Below, piece by piece: positions 40,757-48,796 of a DNA stretch of 64,000 nt. Below the pieces are notes generated by a model, which was not told the DNA's origin, did no database searches, and saw nothing but the letters and a program-made list of their open reading frames with translations. A program made the position numbers and the translations under genes. Each line of letters starts with the position of its first letter. The first letter of the stretch is position 1. Source of the stretch: Rathayibacter sp. VKM Ac-2754 (GTDB lineage Bacteria > Actinomycetota > Actinomycetes > Actinomycetales > Microbacteriaceae); NCBI RefSeq assembly GCF_009807095.1, contig NZ_WUCC01000001.1, forward strand, positions 186,001 to 250,000. Direction: 5' to 3'.

Positions 40757-42289
40757 CTAAGCTGAATTGGGTCCAAATTTCAAGAGATCGTAGACGACGA
40801 CACCTTTCGCGTAGTCGGTGCCCCACCGCGATGACGACTCTTTATCCGCGTGCTGGACCAGGAACTCTCTCAGCCCTTCGACGTCATTTGTATAACTTGG
40901 CAACTCTAAGATTCTCGTGAGGATCCACTTCCAGTCATGCTGATCGAGGAGTTTCGCCATGGGAACCCTCCGGCGATACCTAACCTTCATGGTGACCTTC
41001 GAAATCGTTCGCTTGGCGTGACCCACTACCTTGGGCGGCAGTACCGATTCATCCCGAATGTGCCCCGAAGTCGTTAGGTGCCCCGCGGCAGCAAGATATC
41101 GGAATACGGGATACCAGTCCGTGATTCGCACCTGACCGATGTGCATGTCCAGCACCTCTTTGGCAGGATAAGCGGTTCCGGAGACGCTTAGTACGTCTGC
41201 GAAGATTGCGGCACGGTTGAGTCCAACGATGCCCATGAGGGCCGCTTTCGCCCCAACTCCAAACACTACCGACATATTCTCCGCCGAGGCGGAGTCCACG
41301 TCAGAGTAAGCGACAAGGCGACCTTGCGGGTCGTTCGTGAGAATCAACTCATAAATTTGCTCCTTGAGCAAGCGCACCATCTTGCCTGGGATCGCTCTGG
41401 GCCGCGCACCCAGCGCGCCAAAGACCTCAAGAAAGTCGGGCACTATCACGCGAGTGATAGGAATCGACACGCCCTCCACGAGGATGACGCTCTCGGAAAT
41501 CGACGGCGCAACCGCACTTTGCCACTCAACGAAGATGAGCCTGTCCTGCAGCTTACTGACATTCTTTGCTCTCAGCGCGAAGACAATGCTCTGTAGTATG
41601 GCTTGAATGTTTTTGTCGCCCAAGCTGTACCCCAAGAATATGACCGGGTGCTCGACGAAAATCGTCAGGAGCTTCGCGGCCAGATAGGGATTGTGCTTGG
41701 CATAGTCCAAGTAGTCGGCGTCAGTGAGAACTAGAGAACCCGGGTCAGTCGCGGCACCGTGAATATGGTAGATCTCGGCGATTCCTTGAGTATCAGAGAA
41801 AAGCAGTTCATCCTGCCCGACGAACACCTCGAAGTCGGGGAAGGCTAGCGATAGCAGGCCATCATAATTAGTGGTGATAGCTCCGTCGATTGTTGCTGCA
41901 CGCAGCAGATTCCACTCATCCAGCAAATCTGAGGGCACCGAGCTGGAAGCAAGCTGCTCCGCCACGAACTGTGAAATCTCGATCTTCAGCGCCGAGGAGC
42001 CTTCAGTGATTGAGGACTCGTTCTTCTCCTTCGACTCCTTGAAGGTTGCGGACTTCCACCAGACCTCGTAGAAGTCGGCCGCGATGAACGATGCCGTCTT
42101 TGGCAGGTCGCCGTCGGCGAGGCCAAAGTAGTACTCGTAGGACTTCGGAGTGTGCTTGGCGAACTCCCGCAAGAGCCCTTCCCAGTTAGGCAGCCCCGCG
42201 AATCGCCGCGTGAGACCAGCTCCAACAAATAAGAACGGACCCGGCAACGGCTTGAGATGCGCCTCTAGCGCGTCCTGCACTTCACCCAT
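40757..42289 (-). CDS. SIR2-family protein (probable NADase-type phage defence)
   Basis: A 510-residue protein. The SIR2-like NAD-binding core shows FLFVGAGLTRRF near 20-31, ITTNYDGLLS at about 140, catalytic-type His in IYHIHGAAT at about 172, and VIFLGYSLGDKNIQ. The C-terminal 250 residues are a separate domain (RLLKEQIYELILTN, VFGVGAKAALMG, RVPMAKLLDQHDWKWI) without a recognised name. SIR2 domains in defence systems deplete NAD on phage sensing. Start MGEVQDAL at 42289 was preferred because the open frame upstream reads through the tRNA gene. Lower GC than the chromosome. It sits between integrase and att site. Confidence 0.88.
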   Translation of the reverse strand: MGEVQDALEAHLKPLPGPFLFVGAGLTRRFAGLPNWEGLLREFAKHTPKSYEYYFGLADGDLPKTASFIAADFYEVWWKSATFKESKEKNESSITEGSSALKIEISQFVAEQLASSSVPSDLLDEWNLLRAATIDGAITTNYDGLLSLAFPDFEVFVGQDELLFSDTQGIAEIYHIHGAATDPGSLVLTDADYLDYAKHNPYLAAKLLTIFVEHPVIFLGYSLGDKNIQAILQSIVFALRAKNVSKLQDRLIFVEWQSAVAPSISESVILVEGVSIPITRVIVPDFLEVFGALGARPRAIPGKMVRLLKEQIYELILTNDPQGRLVAYSDVDSASAENMSVVFGVGAKAALMGIVGLNRAAIFADVLSVSGTAYPAKEVLDMHIGQVRITDWYPVFRYLAAAGHLTTSGHIRDESVLPPKVVGHAKRTISKVTMKVRYRRRVPMAKLLDQHDWKWILTRILELPSYTNDVEGLREFLVQHADKESSSRWGTDYAKGVVVYDLLKFGPNSA

Positions 42290-42389
42290 GTATCGAGCGT
42301 AGTGGTCCGGGTCGCGGGGTTTTGGAGGGGATCGCCTCCGGGCCGTCCTGGTCGGCAGGCCACCAGACCCCAGCGGATCCCAGTGTTTA

Positions 42390-42450
42390 CCTGGCGGAGG
42401 GCTAGGGATTCGAACCCTAGAGACATCTCTGCCCACCAGTTTTCAAGACT
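42390..42450. repeat. att-like direct repeat 3 (within intact tRNA-Ser(UGA))
   Basis: The 61-bp sequence shared with 30966-31026, covering the 3' half of the functional tRNA gene plus five bases beyond. Integration here preserves the tRNA because the element carries a matching 3' half. Confidence 0.95.
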
Positions 42451-42479
42451 GGCTCCATCGGCCGCTCGGACAGCCCTCC
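42395..42479 (-). tRNA. tRNA-Ser(UGA)
   Basis: Minus strand. Acceptor GGAGGGC pairs with GCCCTCC, discriminator G. The anticodon loop CTTGAAA gives UGA; a long variable arm (GGTGGGCAGAGATGTCTC) and GGTTCGAATCC T-loop identify a serine tRNA. Full-length, whereas copies at 28977, 30024 and 30966 hold only the 3' half. Confidence 0.95.
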
Positions 42480-42548
42480 TCGCCGCTCCCCGAGGGCAGC
42501 GACAGTCGATGGTAACGGACGGCCGATCCCCTGGCGAAGAACAGCCGG

Positions 42549-42965
42549 TCAGCGGGCGTCTGGCGACACCACCGTCACTCCGGGGAAGTATGTGCCGTAC
42601 CGTCCGCGGTCGCGGGTCAGGAGTCGGTGACCCGACACTGCCGCGTGTGCGCCGATGAAGAAGTCGGGCAGCGGGGCGGTCTTCGTGCCGCCGCGCCGAC
42701 GGTAGGAGAGAAAGGCCTTGCCTGCGACGAAGCCCGCCGCCCACGGCAGGGCCTCGCGGAGGAAGTGCGTCGGCGGCAGAGCCTCCTCCAGCTCCTCGAT
42801 CCGATCGAAGCCGACCGACACCTCGGAGTAGACGATCGGGTTGATCACGACGGGTCCGCGGTCGAGAGCCTCCTCGAGAGCGGCGGCCGACCAGTCGGAC
42901 CAGGTGGGATCGTCCGTCAGAACGTCGAGGAGCACGTTCGAGTCGACGAGGGTCGCGTCATTCAC
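42549..42965 (-). CDS. PIN-domain toxin (VapC family)
   Basis: A 138-residue PIN ribonuclease. Acidic catalytic residues are visible in LVDSNVLLDVL, YSEVSVGF, PLPDFFIGAHA and LLTRDRGRY, matching the four-Asp/Glu cluster with metal. Such toxins cut specific RNAs to stall translation. It overlaps the antitoxin gene by eight bases, in the classic antitoxin-first order. It lies directly behind the tRNA hotspot, on the chromosomal side. Confidence 0.92.
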   Translation of the reverse strand: MNDATLVDSNVLLDVLTDDPTWSDWSAAALEEALDRGPVVINPIVYSEVSVGFDRIEELEEALPPTHFLREALPWAAGFVAGKAFLSYRRRGGTKTAPLPDFFIGAHAAVSGHRLLTRDRGRYGTYFPGVTVVSPDAR

Positions 42966-43182
42966 CGCGCAGAAGTGCCATCAGCTCATCGGTGGATCGC
43001 GCAGTGCCTGCTCGCCCGCGCAGACGCTCGACGACACGGGCTCCGCGTCCGCCCTCGGTGCTGTGCACGATCCGCAGCGTCGCCCCGTCGGCGACGACGT
43101 CCACCTCGTCGCCCTCGACGAATCCGTAGGCGTGGCGCAGATCCGCCGGGATGGTGACCTGCCCCTTGCTGTTGAGCTTCAC
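42958..43182 (-). CDS. AbrB-type antitoxin (VapB family)
   Basis: A 74-residue protein with a SpoVT/AbrB swapped-hairpin DNA-binding N-terminus (KLNSKGQVTIPADLRHAYGFVEGDEVDVVADG) and a C-terminal toxin-binding tail (RGRAGTARSTDELMALLRGE). It would repress its own operon and neutralise the PIN toxin. A TATTACGT...ACGTATTA-like dyad upstream (TAATACGTGGTGGACGTAATAC on the plus strand, 43195 onward) could be the operator. Confidence 0.92.
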   Translation of the reverse strand: MKLNSKGQVTIPADLRHAYGFVEGDEVDVVADGATLRIVHSTEGGRGARVVERLRGRAGTARSTDELMALLRGE

Positions 43183-43255
43183 GCGCGCCTCCGTAATACG
43201 TGGTGGACGTAATACAGGATACGCCGGTCCCCCGGTCAGCTCCAGGAGAGATTCC

Positions 43256-44065
43256 TCAGCGCAGCGCGCCCAGCGCCGCCGCGACGCCGTCCTCGTGCAC
43301 GGTCGGCACGACGGCGGAGGCGACGGCGCGGACCTCGTCCGGAGCCTGGCCCATCGCGAGGCCCGACCCCTCCTCTGCGGCCCAGGCCAGCATCTCGATG
43401 TCGTTGCGGCCGTCGCCGAGAGCGACCACGTCGGCGCGGTCGATGCCGAGCTCCTGGCGCACCAGCTCGAGCGCGGTCGACTTGTTCACTCCGTGCGGGG
43501 CGATGTCGAGCCACGCAGTCCAGCCGATCGCGTAGCTGACCTGGTGCAGGCCCATCTGCTCGACCAGATCCGAGAACTCGTCGATGTCGGTGCCGGGAGA
43601 GATGACGACCACGCGGGTGCAGAGCCGGCCGAGCAGCTCCTCGAACGGCACGTGCGTCGTCTCGACGCCCATCACCGCTCCTCCGGGGAAGGCCTCGGTG
43701 TAGAAGAAGGCACCCTCGGCGTCCTCGACGGCGTAGTGCGCGTCGGGCAGGAAGCGGCGGATGTTCTCGAGCACGCCGGTGGGATCGAAGGTCTCGACCA
43801 CGTCGGGCTGGTACTCGCCCGACGCGTCGCGCCGGAGCGTGACCGCGCCGTTGCAGCAGACGACGTACTCGGGCGCGATGCCGAGCCGCGCGACGACCGG
43901 CAGGGTCGACGCGGGCGAGCGACCGGTCGCGAGCATGACCTCGTCGTGCCGGGCGACCGCGTCGGCGATGGCACCGCTCACGGCGTCGGTGATGGTGCCG
44001 TCCTCGTGCATGACGGTGCCGTCGATGTCGAGGGCGATCAGGCGGCGGCCGGAGGAGGCGCTCAT
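43256..44065 (-). CDS. HAD-family phosphatase (Cof type)
   Basis: A 269-residue haloacid dehalogenase hydrolase of subfamily IIB. Motif I is ALDIDGTVM (nucleophile Asp about residue 14), motif II LATGRS, motif III Lys in GVNKSTALE, and motif [13 protein letters not shown]. The cap domain lies between. These enzymes dephosphorylate sugar phosphates or cofactors such as FMN; substrate not determined. Its start overlaps the stop of serS by four bases, so it is co-transcribed with serS. Confidence 0.93.
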   Translation of the reverse strand: MSASSGRRLIALDIDGTVMHEDGTITDAVSGAIADAVARHDEVMLATGRSPASTLPVVARLGIAPEYVVCCNGAVTLRRDASGEYQPDVVETFDPTGVLENIRRFLPDAHYAVEDAEGAFFYTEAFPGGAVMGVETTHVPFEELLGRLCTRVVVISPGTDIDEFSDLVEQMGLHQVSYAIGWTAWLDIAPHGVNKSTALELVRQELGIDRADVVALGDGRNDIEMLAWAAEEGSGLAMGQAPDEVRAVASAVVPTVHEDGVAAALGALR

Positions 44066-45333
44066 ACGGGGCGGACCGGCTCGAGGACCTCGAGGCCGCC
44101 GAGGTGCGGGCGGAGAGCCTCGGGCACCAGCACCGAGCCGTCGGCGCGCTGGTGCGTCTCGAGCAGGGCGACGATCCAGCGGGTGGTCGCGAGCGTGCCG
44201 TTCAGCGTGGCGACGGGCGCCGTCTTCCCCGACTCCGTGCGGTAGCGGGTGTCGAGGCGGCGGGCCTGGAAGGTGGTGCAGTTCGAGGTCGAGGTGAGCT
44301 CGCGGTAGGCGTCCTGCGTGGGCACCCAGGCCTCGACGTCGAACTTGCGCGCGGCGCTCTGGCCGAGGTCGCCGGCGGCCACGTCGATGACGCGGTAGTG
44401 CAGGCCGAGGCTCTGCAGCATCGCCTCCTGGTGCGCGACGAGGCGCTCGTGCTCGGCCTCCGCGTCCTCGGGGAGCGCGTAGACGAACATCTCGAGCTTC
44501 GAGAACTGGTGCACCCGGATGATGCCGCGGGTGTCCCGACCGCCCGAGCCCGCCTCGCGGCGGTAGCAGGTGCTCCAGCCGGCGTAGCGCTTGGCGCCGC
44601 CGGAGAGGTCGAGGATCTCGTCGCTGTGGTAGCCGGCGAGCGCCACCTCGCTGGTGCCGGTGAGGTACAGGTCGTCGTCGCGGAGGCGGTACACCTCGTC
44701 GTCGTGCTCGCCGAGGAACCCGGTGCCGTCCATGATCTCGGGGCGCACCAGCGTCGGCGTGATCATCGGCGTGAAGCCCGCCTCGAGCGCGCGCTCGAGG
44801 CCCAGGTTCATCAGCGCGATCTCGAGACGGGCGACGAGGCCCTTGAGGAAGTAGAAGCGCGCGCCGCTGACCTTGGCGCCGCGCTGCATGTCGATGCCGT
44901 CGAGCAGCTCGCCGATCTCGAGGTGGTCGCGCGGGGCGAAGTCGAAGACGGGGCGCTCGCCGACGGTCCGGAGCACGTCGAACGACTCCTCGCCGCCGGC
45001 GGGGACGCCGTCGATGATCGGGTTCGCGAGGCGCTTGACGAGCGAGGTGAAGCGCTCGTCGGCCTCGGCCGCCTCCGTCTGCGCCGCCTTCGCGCCCGCG
45101 GCGAGCCGCTGGGCCTCGGCGACGAGCGCGGCCTTCTCGTCCTTCGGAGCCTTCGCCACGGTCTTGCCGAAGGCGTTCTGCTCGGCGCGCAGCCGCTCCG
45201 CCTCGGTGATCGCCGACCGGCGCACGCGATCGGCCTCGAGCGCCTCGTCGACCAGCTCGACGGAGTCGCCGCGCGCCTCCTGCGAGCGCTTCAGGACGTC
45301 CGGGTTCTCGCGCAGAAGTACGGGATCAATCAC
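44062..45333 (-). CDS. serS: Seryl-tRNA synthetase
   Basis: A 423-residue class II synthetase charging tRNA-Ser. The N-terminal coiled-coil arm ([33 protein letters not shown]) is followed by class II motif 1 ([16 protein letters not shown]), YLTGTSEV, motif 2 ([28 protein letters not shown]) and motif 3 ([16 protein letters not shown]). Full length. GTG start at 45333, matching the family N-terminus [18 protein letters not shown] element six bases before the GTG suggests a leaderless message. Confidence 0.97.
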   Translation of the reverse strand: MIDPVLLRENPDVLKRSQEARGDSVELVDEALEADRVRRSAITEAERLRAEQNAFGKTVAKAPKDEKAALVAEAQRLAAGAKAAQTEAAEADERFTSLVKRLANPIIDGVPAGGEESFDVLRTVGERPVFDFAPRDHLEIGELLDGIDMQRGAKVSGARFYFLKGLVARLEIALMNLGLERALEAGFTPMITPTLVRPEIMDGTGFLGEHDDEVYRLRDDDLYLTGTSEVALAGYHSDEILDLSGGAKRYAGWSTCYRREAGSGGRDTRGIIRVHQFSKLEMFVYALPEDAEAEHERLVAHQEAMLQSLGLHYRVIDVAAGDLGQSAARKFDVEAWVPTQDAYRELTSTSNCTTFQARRLDTRYRTESGKTAPVATLNGTLATTRWIVALLETHQRADGSVLVPEALRPHLGGLEVLEPVRPV

Positions 45334-45339
45334 CCCAGC

Positions 45340-45345
45340 AGTGTA
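45340..45345 (-). promoter_or_regulatory. -10 element of serS, leaderless
   Basis: TACACT on the minus strand, six bases before the GTG start, with no RBS in between. Confidence 0.5.
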
Positions 45346-45466
45346 GACGGGCGCATCGCCCGGCCCGCGGCACCTGATGATCGGCCGTGCCGCCCGATCC
45401 GTTCGCGGCGACGGCCGCGAACACCTCTCGACCCCCTGCCCCACCCGACGAAGGCGCACCCGAACC

Positions 45467-46294
45467 ATGACTGACCCGAGCACCTCGGCCGACCAGGCCC
45501 TCCCCCTCCGCGTCGAGCGCGACGGCTCCGTGGGCCGGATCCTGCTCGACCGGCCCGACGCGCTGAACGCGATCGACCTCGGCACCGCCCGGCTCCTGCT
45601 GCGCGCCGTGCTCGAGCTCGACGCCGACCCGGCGTGCTCGGTGATCGTCGTGGAGTCGACCGGGCGCGCGTTCTGCACCGGCGGCGACGTCTCGGCGATC
45701 ATGAGCGCCGCGCGCCCCGACCACTACCTGCGCGACCTCGCCACGACGGCGGCGGAGGCGTTCCACCTCCTCGAGACGACCGGGGCCGTCGTCGTGTGCG
45801 CCATCGACGGCATGACCGCGGGGGCGGGCATCGCCTTCGCTCTCGCGGCCGACATCGTCGTCGCGACTCCGGCCGCCGTGTTCGTCAGCGCCTACGGCGA
45901 CGTCGGCCTGGTCCCGGACTGCGGGGTGACCGACTCCCTGCCCCGCGCGATCGGGCGGCGACGGGCGCTCGACTTCGTGCTCTCGGGCCGTCCCGTCCGC
46001 GCGAGCGAGGCCCTGGAGTGGCAGCTGGTCACCGAGGTGGTCCCCCGGGCCGAGCTCGCCGACCGGATGCGCGAGCGGGTCACCGCCCTCGCCGCGCGCC
46101 CGGCGCACGTGGCCGCGGCGGCCAAGCGCCTGCTCCGGACCGACGCCGCCCACCGCACCGAGCGGGCCGCCGAGGAGACCGACACCCTGATCGAGCTGCT
46201 GGCCGTGCCCGCCACGCGCGCGCTGCTCGACGCCGAGCACGAGCGCCAGCGCCGACGCGCGTCGCGGCCCCGGAGGGTCGCCGCCGCGGTCTAG
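45467..46294 (+). CDS. Enoyl-CoA hydratase/isomerase family protein
   Basis: A 275-residue crotonase-fold enzyme. [23 protein letters not shown] (oxyanion hole), [24 protein letters not shown] and [21 protein letters not shown] are in order. The usual catalytic Glu pair near the second loop is replaced by Asp/Asp-Cys here, so the exact reaction (hydration, isomerisation or hydrolysis, for example 3-hydroxyisobutyryl-CoA) is uncertain. The C-terminal helices [24 protein letters not shown] are typical. Divergent from serS across 133 bp. Confidence 0.88.
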   Translation: MTDPSTSADQALPLRVERDGSVGRILLDRPDALNAIDLGTARLLLRAVLELDADPACSVIVVESTGRAFCTGGDVSAIMSAARPDHYLRDLATTAAEAFHLLETTGAVVVCAIDGMTAGAGIAFALAADIVVATPAAVFVSAYGDVGLVPDCGVTDSLPRAIGRRRALDFVLSGRPVRASEALEWQLVTEVVPRAELADRMRERVTALAARPAHVAAAAKRLLRTDAAHRTERAAEETDTLIELLAVPATRALLDAEHERQRRRASRPRRVAAAV

Positions 46295-46311
46295 CGTCAG
46301 GTGCCGCCCGC

Positions 46312-46317
46312 TAGCGT
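46312..46317 (+). promoter_or_regulatory. -10 element of the lipid kinase gene, leaderless
   Basis: TAGCGT seven bases before ATG 46325, without RBS. A second TAGCGT lies 20 bases upstream. Confidence 0.4.
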
Positions 46318-46324
46318 GACCGGC

Positions 46325-47299
46325 ATGATCCCGACCGCAGCACGACGAGCGGCCGTCGTCGCCAATCCCACGAAGGGCGACCAGGCCCGGCTCCGCCAGC
46401 TCGTGACCGCCGCCGAGCAGGCGCACGGCTGGGAGCCGACGGTCTGGTTCGAGACCACGCCGTCGGAGCCGGGCAGCACCCAGGCGAGGGCGGCCGCCGC
46501 GTCCGGCGTCGACGTGGTGCTCGCGGTCGGCGGAGACGGCACGGTCCGCGCGGTGGTCGAGGGGCTCCGAGGGTCGGGGACGGCCCTCGCGGTCGTCCCG
46601 TTCGGCACCGGCAATCTGCTCGTGCGCAACCTCGGGCTGCCGCTGGGCGTCGAGGAGTCGGTGCGCATCGCCTTCGGCGGCGGCGAGCGCCGCATCGACA
46701 CCGGAGTCGTCGACGTCGACCGGCCCGACGGGACCCGGCAGGAGCACGCCTTCGTCGTGATGGCGGGGCTCGGCATCGACGCGAAGATGATCGCGAAGAC
46801 GAGCACGAAGCTGAAGAAGGCCGTCGGCTGGCTCGCCTACGTCGACGGCGGGATGCGGGCCCTGGCCGAGCTCGGACCGGTGAAGCTGCGCTACTCGCTC
46901 GACGGATCGGCGTCGCGCTCGGTCTCGGTGCACTCCGTCATGGTCGGCAACTGCGGAGTGCTGCCCGGCGGGATCCTGCTCATCCCCGACGCCGCCCCCG
47001 ACGACGGAGTGCTCGACATCGTCGCGCTGCGTCCTCGGGGGCCGTTCGGCTGGCTGAAGGTCTGGAACACCCTGACCTGGGAGAACGGCGTCCTGCGCCG
47101 CTCCGCCGCGGGGCGGAAGCTCATCGACCTGGGCCGGGACGCGCGCCAGGTCACCTACCTCCGCGGCGAGGACATCCGGATCCGCGTGGACGAGCCGCAG
47201 GAGATCCAGCTCGACGGCGACGAGTTCGGCCTCGCCTCCGCGGTGCGGATCCGGGTCGATCCCGCGTCGCTGCTCGTGCGGGTCGCCGAGAGCGCCTGA
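46325..47299 (+). CDS. Diacylglycerol kinase family (lipid kinase)
   Basis: A 324-residue member of the DAGK/YegS/sphingosine kinase family. AVVANPTKGD, LAVGGDGTVRAVVEGL (GGDGT nucleotide loop) and VVPFGTGNLLVRNLGL are in the catalytic domain; VMAGLGIDAKMI and VGNCGVLPGGILLIPDA lie in the second domain; the C-terminus IQLDGDEFG is family-typical. It phosphorylates lipid alcohols at the membrane using ATP. Start ATG 46325 is probably leaderless. Confidence 0.93.
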   Translation: MIPTAARRAAVVANPTKGDQARLRQLVTAAEQAHGWEPTVWFETTPSEPGSTQARAAAASGVDVVLAVGGDGTVRAVVEGLRGSGTALAVVPFGTGNLLVRNLGLPLGVEESVRIAFGGGERRIDTGVVDVDRPDGTRQEHAFVVMAGLGIDAKMIAKTSTKLKKAVGWLAYVDGGMRALAELGPVKLRYSLDGSASRSVSVHSVMVGNCGVLPGGILLIPDAAPDDGVLDIVALRPRGPFGWLKVWNTLTWENGVLRRSAAGRKLIDLGRDARQVTYLRGEDIRIRVDEPQEIQLDGDEFGLASAVRIRVDPASLLVRVAESA

Positions 47300-47307
47300 G
47301 GCCCGGG

Positions 47308-48363
47308 TCAGGGCGCGACGGCCAGACCCGCGAGATCGTCGAGCGACGCGACCCCCGACTGCTTCAGCATCACCCGGAACTCGTCGCCGAGCAGCGCCAG
47401 CAGCGCGGCGACCTCGTCGGCGCCCCCCGCGGCGAGCGCCCACAGCAGCGGGCGGCCGACGAAGGCGGCGCGAGCGCCCAGCGCGAGGGCCGCGAGCACG
47501 TGCCGACCCGAGCGGACGCCGCTGTCGACGTACACCTCGGCGTCGCTGCCGACCGCGGCCACCACCTCGGCGAGCGCGCCGACCGCGGTCACCGAGCCGT
47601 CCATCCGCCGCCCGCCGTGCGTCGACACGACCACTCCGGAGGCGCCCGCGTCGACCGCGCGCCGGGCGTCCTCGCCGCGCAGCACGCCCTTGACCAGCAC
47701 GGGCAGGCCCGAGACGGTGGCGAGCCTCCCGATGTCGTCGAGACCGGGGTTGGGAATGGGCTGCGCGAGCACACGCTCCCGCTCCGCCTCGGTCAGATTG
47801 CCGAGCCGCGCGCGGCCGGGGATGTCGGGCCAGCCGAGCGGCTCGATCCCGGGGCGATCGCCGCGCAGCACCGGCATCTCGACCGTCAGCATCAGGGCGC
47901 GGGCACCGGCGGAAGCGGCGCGCTCGACGAGCGCGTGCGTCACGTCGGCGTCCGACAGCAGGTACACCTGGAACCACCAGGGCGCGCCCTCGGCCGCGAT
48001 CCGGTCGAAGGGCAGAGCCGTGTTCGTCGAGACGCCGAGGAGCGTGCCGGCGCGGGCCGCCGCCTCCGCCATCGCGATCTCGCCGCGGGGGTCGGCCGCC
48101 ACCTGCTGCGCCATCGGCGCGACGAGCAGCGGAGTCGCGACGCTCGTGCCGAGGACCGTGGTCGCCGTCGACGCGTCGAGGGCGCCCCTGAGCGCGGCGG
48201 GGCGGAAGCGGACGGCGTCCCACGCGGCGAGGTCGGCGTCGCGCTCGCGGTGGTCCCCCGCCACGGCGCCGTAGTAGTCGGCGACGAACCACGGGAGCGC
48301 CTCCCTGGCGCGCTCCTCGAGCTCGCCGATGCGTCGACGCGACTCCGCGCTCCCGGTGGTCAT
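47308..48363 (-). CDS. FMN-dependent alpha-hydroxy-acid oxidizing protein
   Basis: A 351-residue TIM-barrel flavoenzyme related to lactate 2-monooxygenase and glycolate oxidase. ATPLLVAPMAQQ and PWWFQVYLLSD bind FMN/substrate; PVLVKGVL carries the Lys; VVSTHGGRRMDG holds the catalytic His-Gly-x-Arg; VYVDSGVRSGRHVLAALALGA and FVGRPLLWALA close the barrel. It oxidises 2-hydroxy acids to keto acids. ATG 48363. Convergent with the lipid kinase gene (eight bases apart). Confidence 0.92.
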   Translation of the reverse strand: MTTGSAESRRRIGELEERAREALPWFVADYYGAVAGDHRERDADLAAWDAVRFRPAALRGALDASTATTVLGTSVATPLLVAPMAQQVAADPRGEIAMAEAAARAGTLLGVSTNTALPFDRIAAEGAPWWFQVYLLSDADVTHALVERAASAGARALMLTVEMPVLRGDRPGIEPLGWPDIPGRARLGNLTEAERERVLAQPIPNPGLDDIGRLATVSGLPVLVKGVLRGEDARRAVDAGASGVVVSTHGGRRMDGSVTAVGALAEVVAAVGSDAEVYVDSGVRSGRHVLAALALGARAAFVGRPLLWALAAGGADEVAALLALLGDEFRVMLKQSGVASLDDLAGLAVAP

Positions 48364-48406
48364 CAGCGGCCTCCCTCTCGCGACGGGACGCCATCGCACC
48401 TCGACA

Positions 48407-48571
48407 CTAGGGCGTGTCGAACAAGAGATCGCCGTCGCGAGCACGGCCTGATCGTGCGAGCTGCAAGGAGGAAGCCGAAGGTCGATGCGGGCATCGACCG
48501 AGGTCTCCGACGCCGCAGATCGTGCGATCAGGCCGAGCGGAGCACGCGAGATCTTGTTCGACACGCCCTAG
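48407..48571. mobile_element. MITE-like element with long terminal inverted repeats
   Basis: The 20 bp at 48407-48426 recur in perfect inversion at 48552-48571 (ends CTAGGGCGTGTCGAACAAGA). Imperfect inversion continues inward, including GGCCTGATCG...CGAgCTGC (48436-48454) against its partner near 48515-48535. The 165-bp unit has no transposase and sits with CTAG at both ends. A non-autonomous derivative of an insertion sequence is the best reading. Confidence 0.75.
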
Positions 48572-48599
48572 GGTCTGTCGTCGAACTCGGCTACCGTAG

Positions 48600-48750
48600 G
48601 GGCCGCGAAGGGGAGTAGTTCCCACCGTCCGCAGTGCGGACGACGAGTGCGTGTCGACATGCTGGCCCGGAACGAACCGGGCCCGGCGCGCCACCCGGAT
48701 CCTGATCGGTCCGGGCGAACGAGACCTTCGGTCAGTCGACGCACGTCCTG
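48600..48750 (+). ncRNA. yybP-ykoY-type (manganese) riboswitch
   Basis: Upstream of a metal transporter, AAGGGGAGTAG (48608-48618) matches the conserved 5' loop of this class, followed by a GC hairpin (CCGTCCGCAGTGCGGACG), a second long hairpin (GGCCCGGAACGAACCGGGCC), and the distal conserved piece GCGAACGAGACCTTCGGTC (about 48715-48733). These two conserved loops form the Mn-binding site in the class. Expected effect is increased transporter expression at high Mn. Exact ends are estimated. Confidence 0.75.
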
Positions 48751-48796
48751 ACCGGTCCTCTCGCGCGGGTCGGCGGGCCCGATCCCAGGAGATCCC

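Larger units (their letters stand above)
30966..42450. mobile_element. Satellite-like integrative element in tRNA-Ser(UGA)
   Basis: About 11.4 kb between perfect 61-bp repeats. It carries a tyrosine integrase, a serine recombinase, an excisionase-like HTH protein, a P4-type primase-helicase with adjacent iterons, an HGG zinc-motif protein, small unknown genes, and defence-type cargo at both ends (a possible abortive-infection protein and a SIR2 protein). No virion structural, lysis or conjugation genes are seen. The gene set fits a phage satellite (P4/PICI-like) or a small replicating integrative element. Helper dependence is inferred. Confidence 0.85.

Noticed and set aside
42290-42436. N-terminal extension of the SIR2 protein
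   Set aside because: The added codons read through the att repeat and tRNA 3' end and are not protein-like; MGEVQDAL at 42289 is the natural start.
45326-48394. A 1000-codon minus-strand frame over the enoyl-CoA hydratase and lipid kinase genes
   Set aside because: Antisense shadow; both plus-strand genes have intact family motifs.
48407-48571. Riboswitch or small RNA in the inverted repeat upstream of the VIT1 gene
   Set aside because: The perfect terminal inverted repeats and CTAG ends fit a MITE better; the conserved riboswitch loops lie further downstream.
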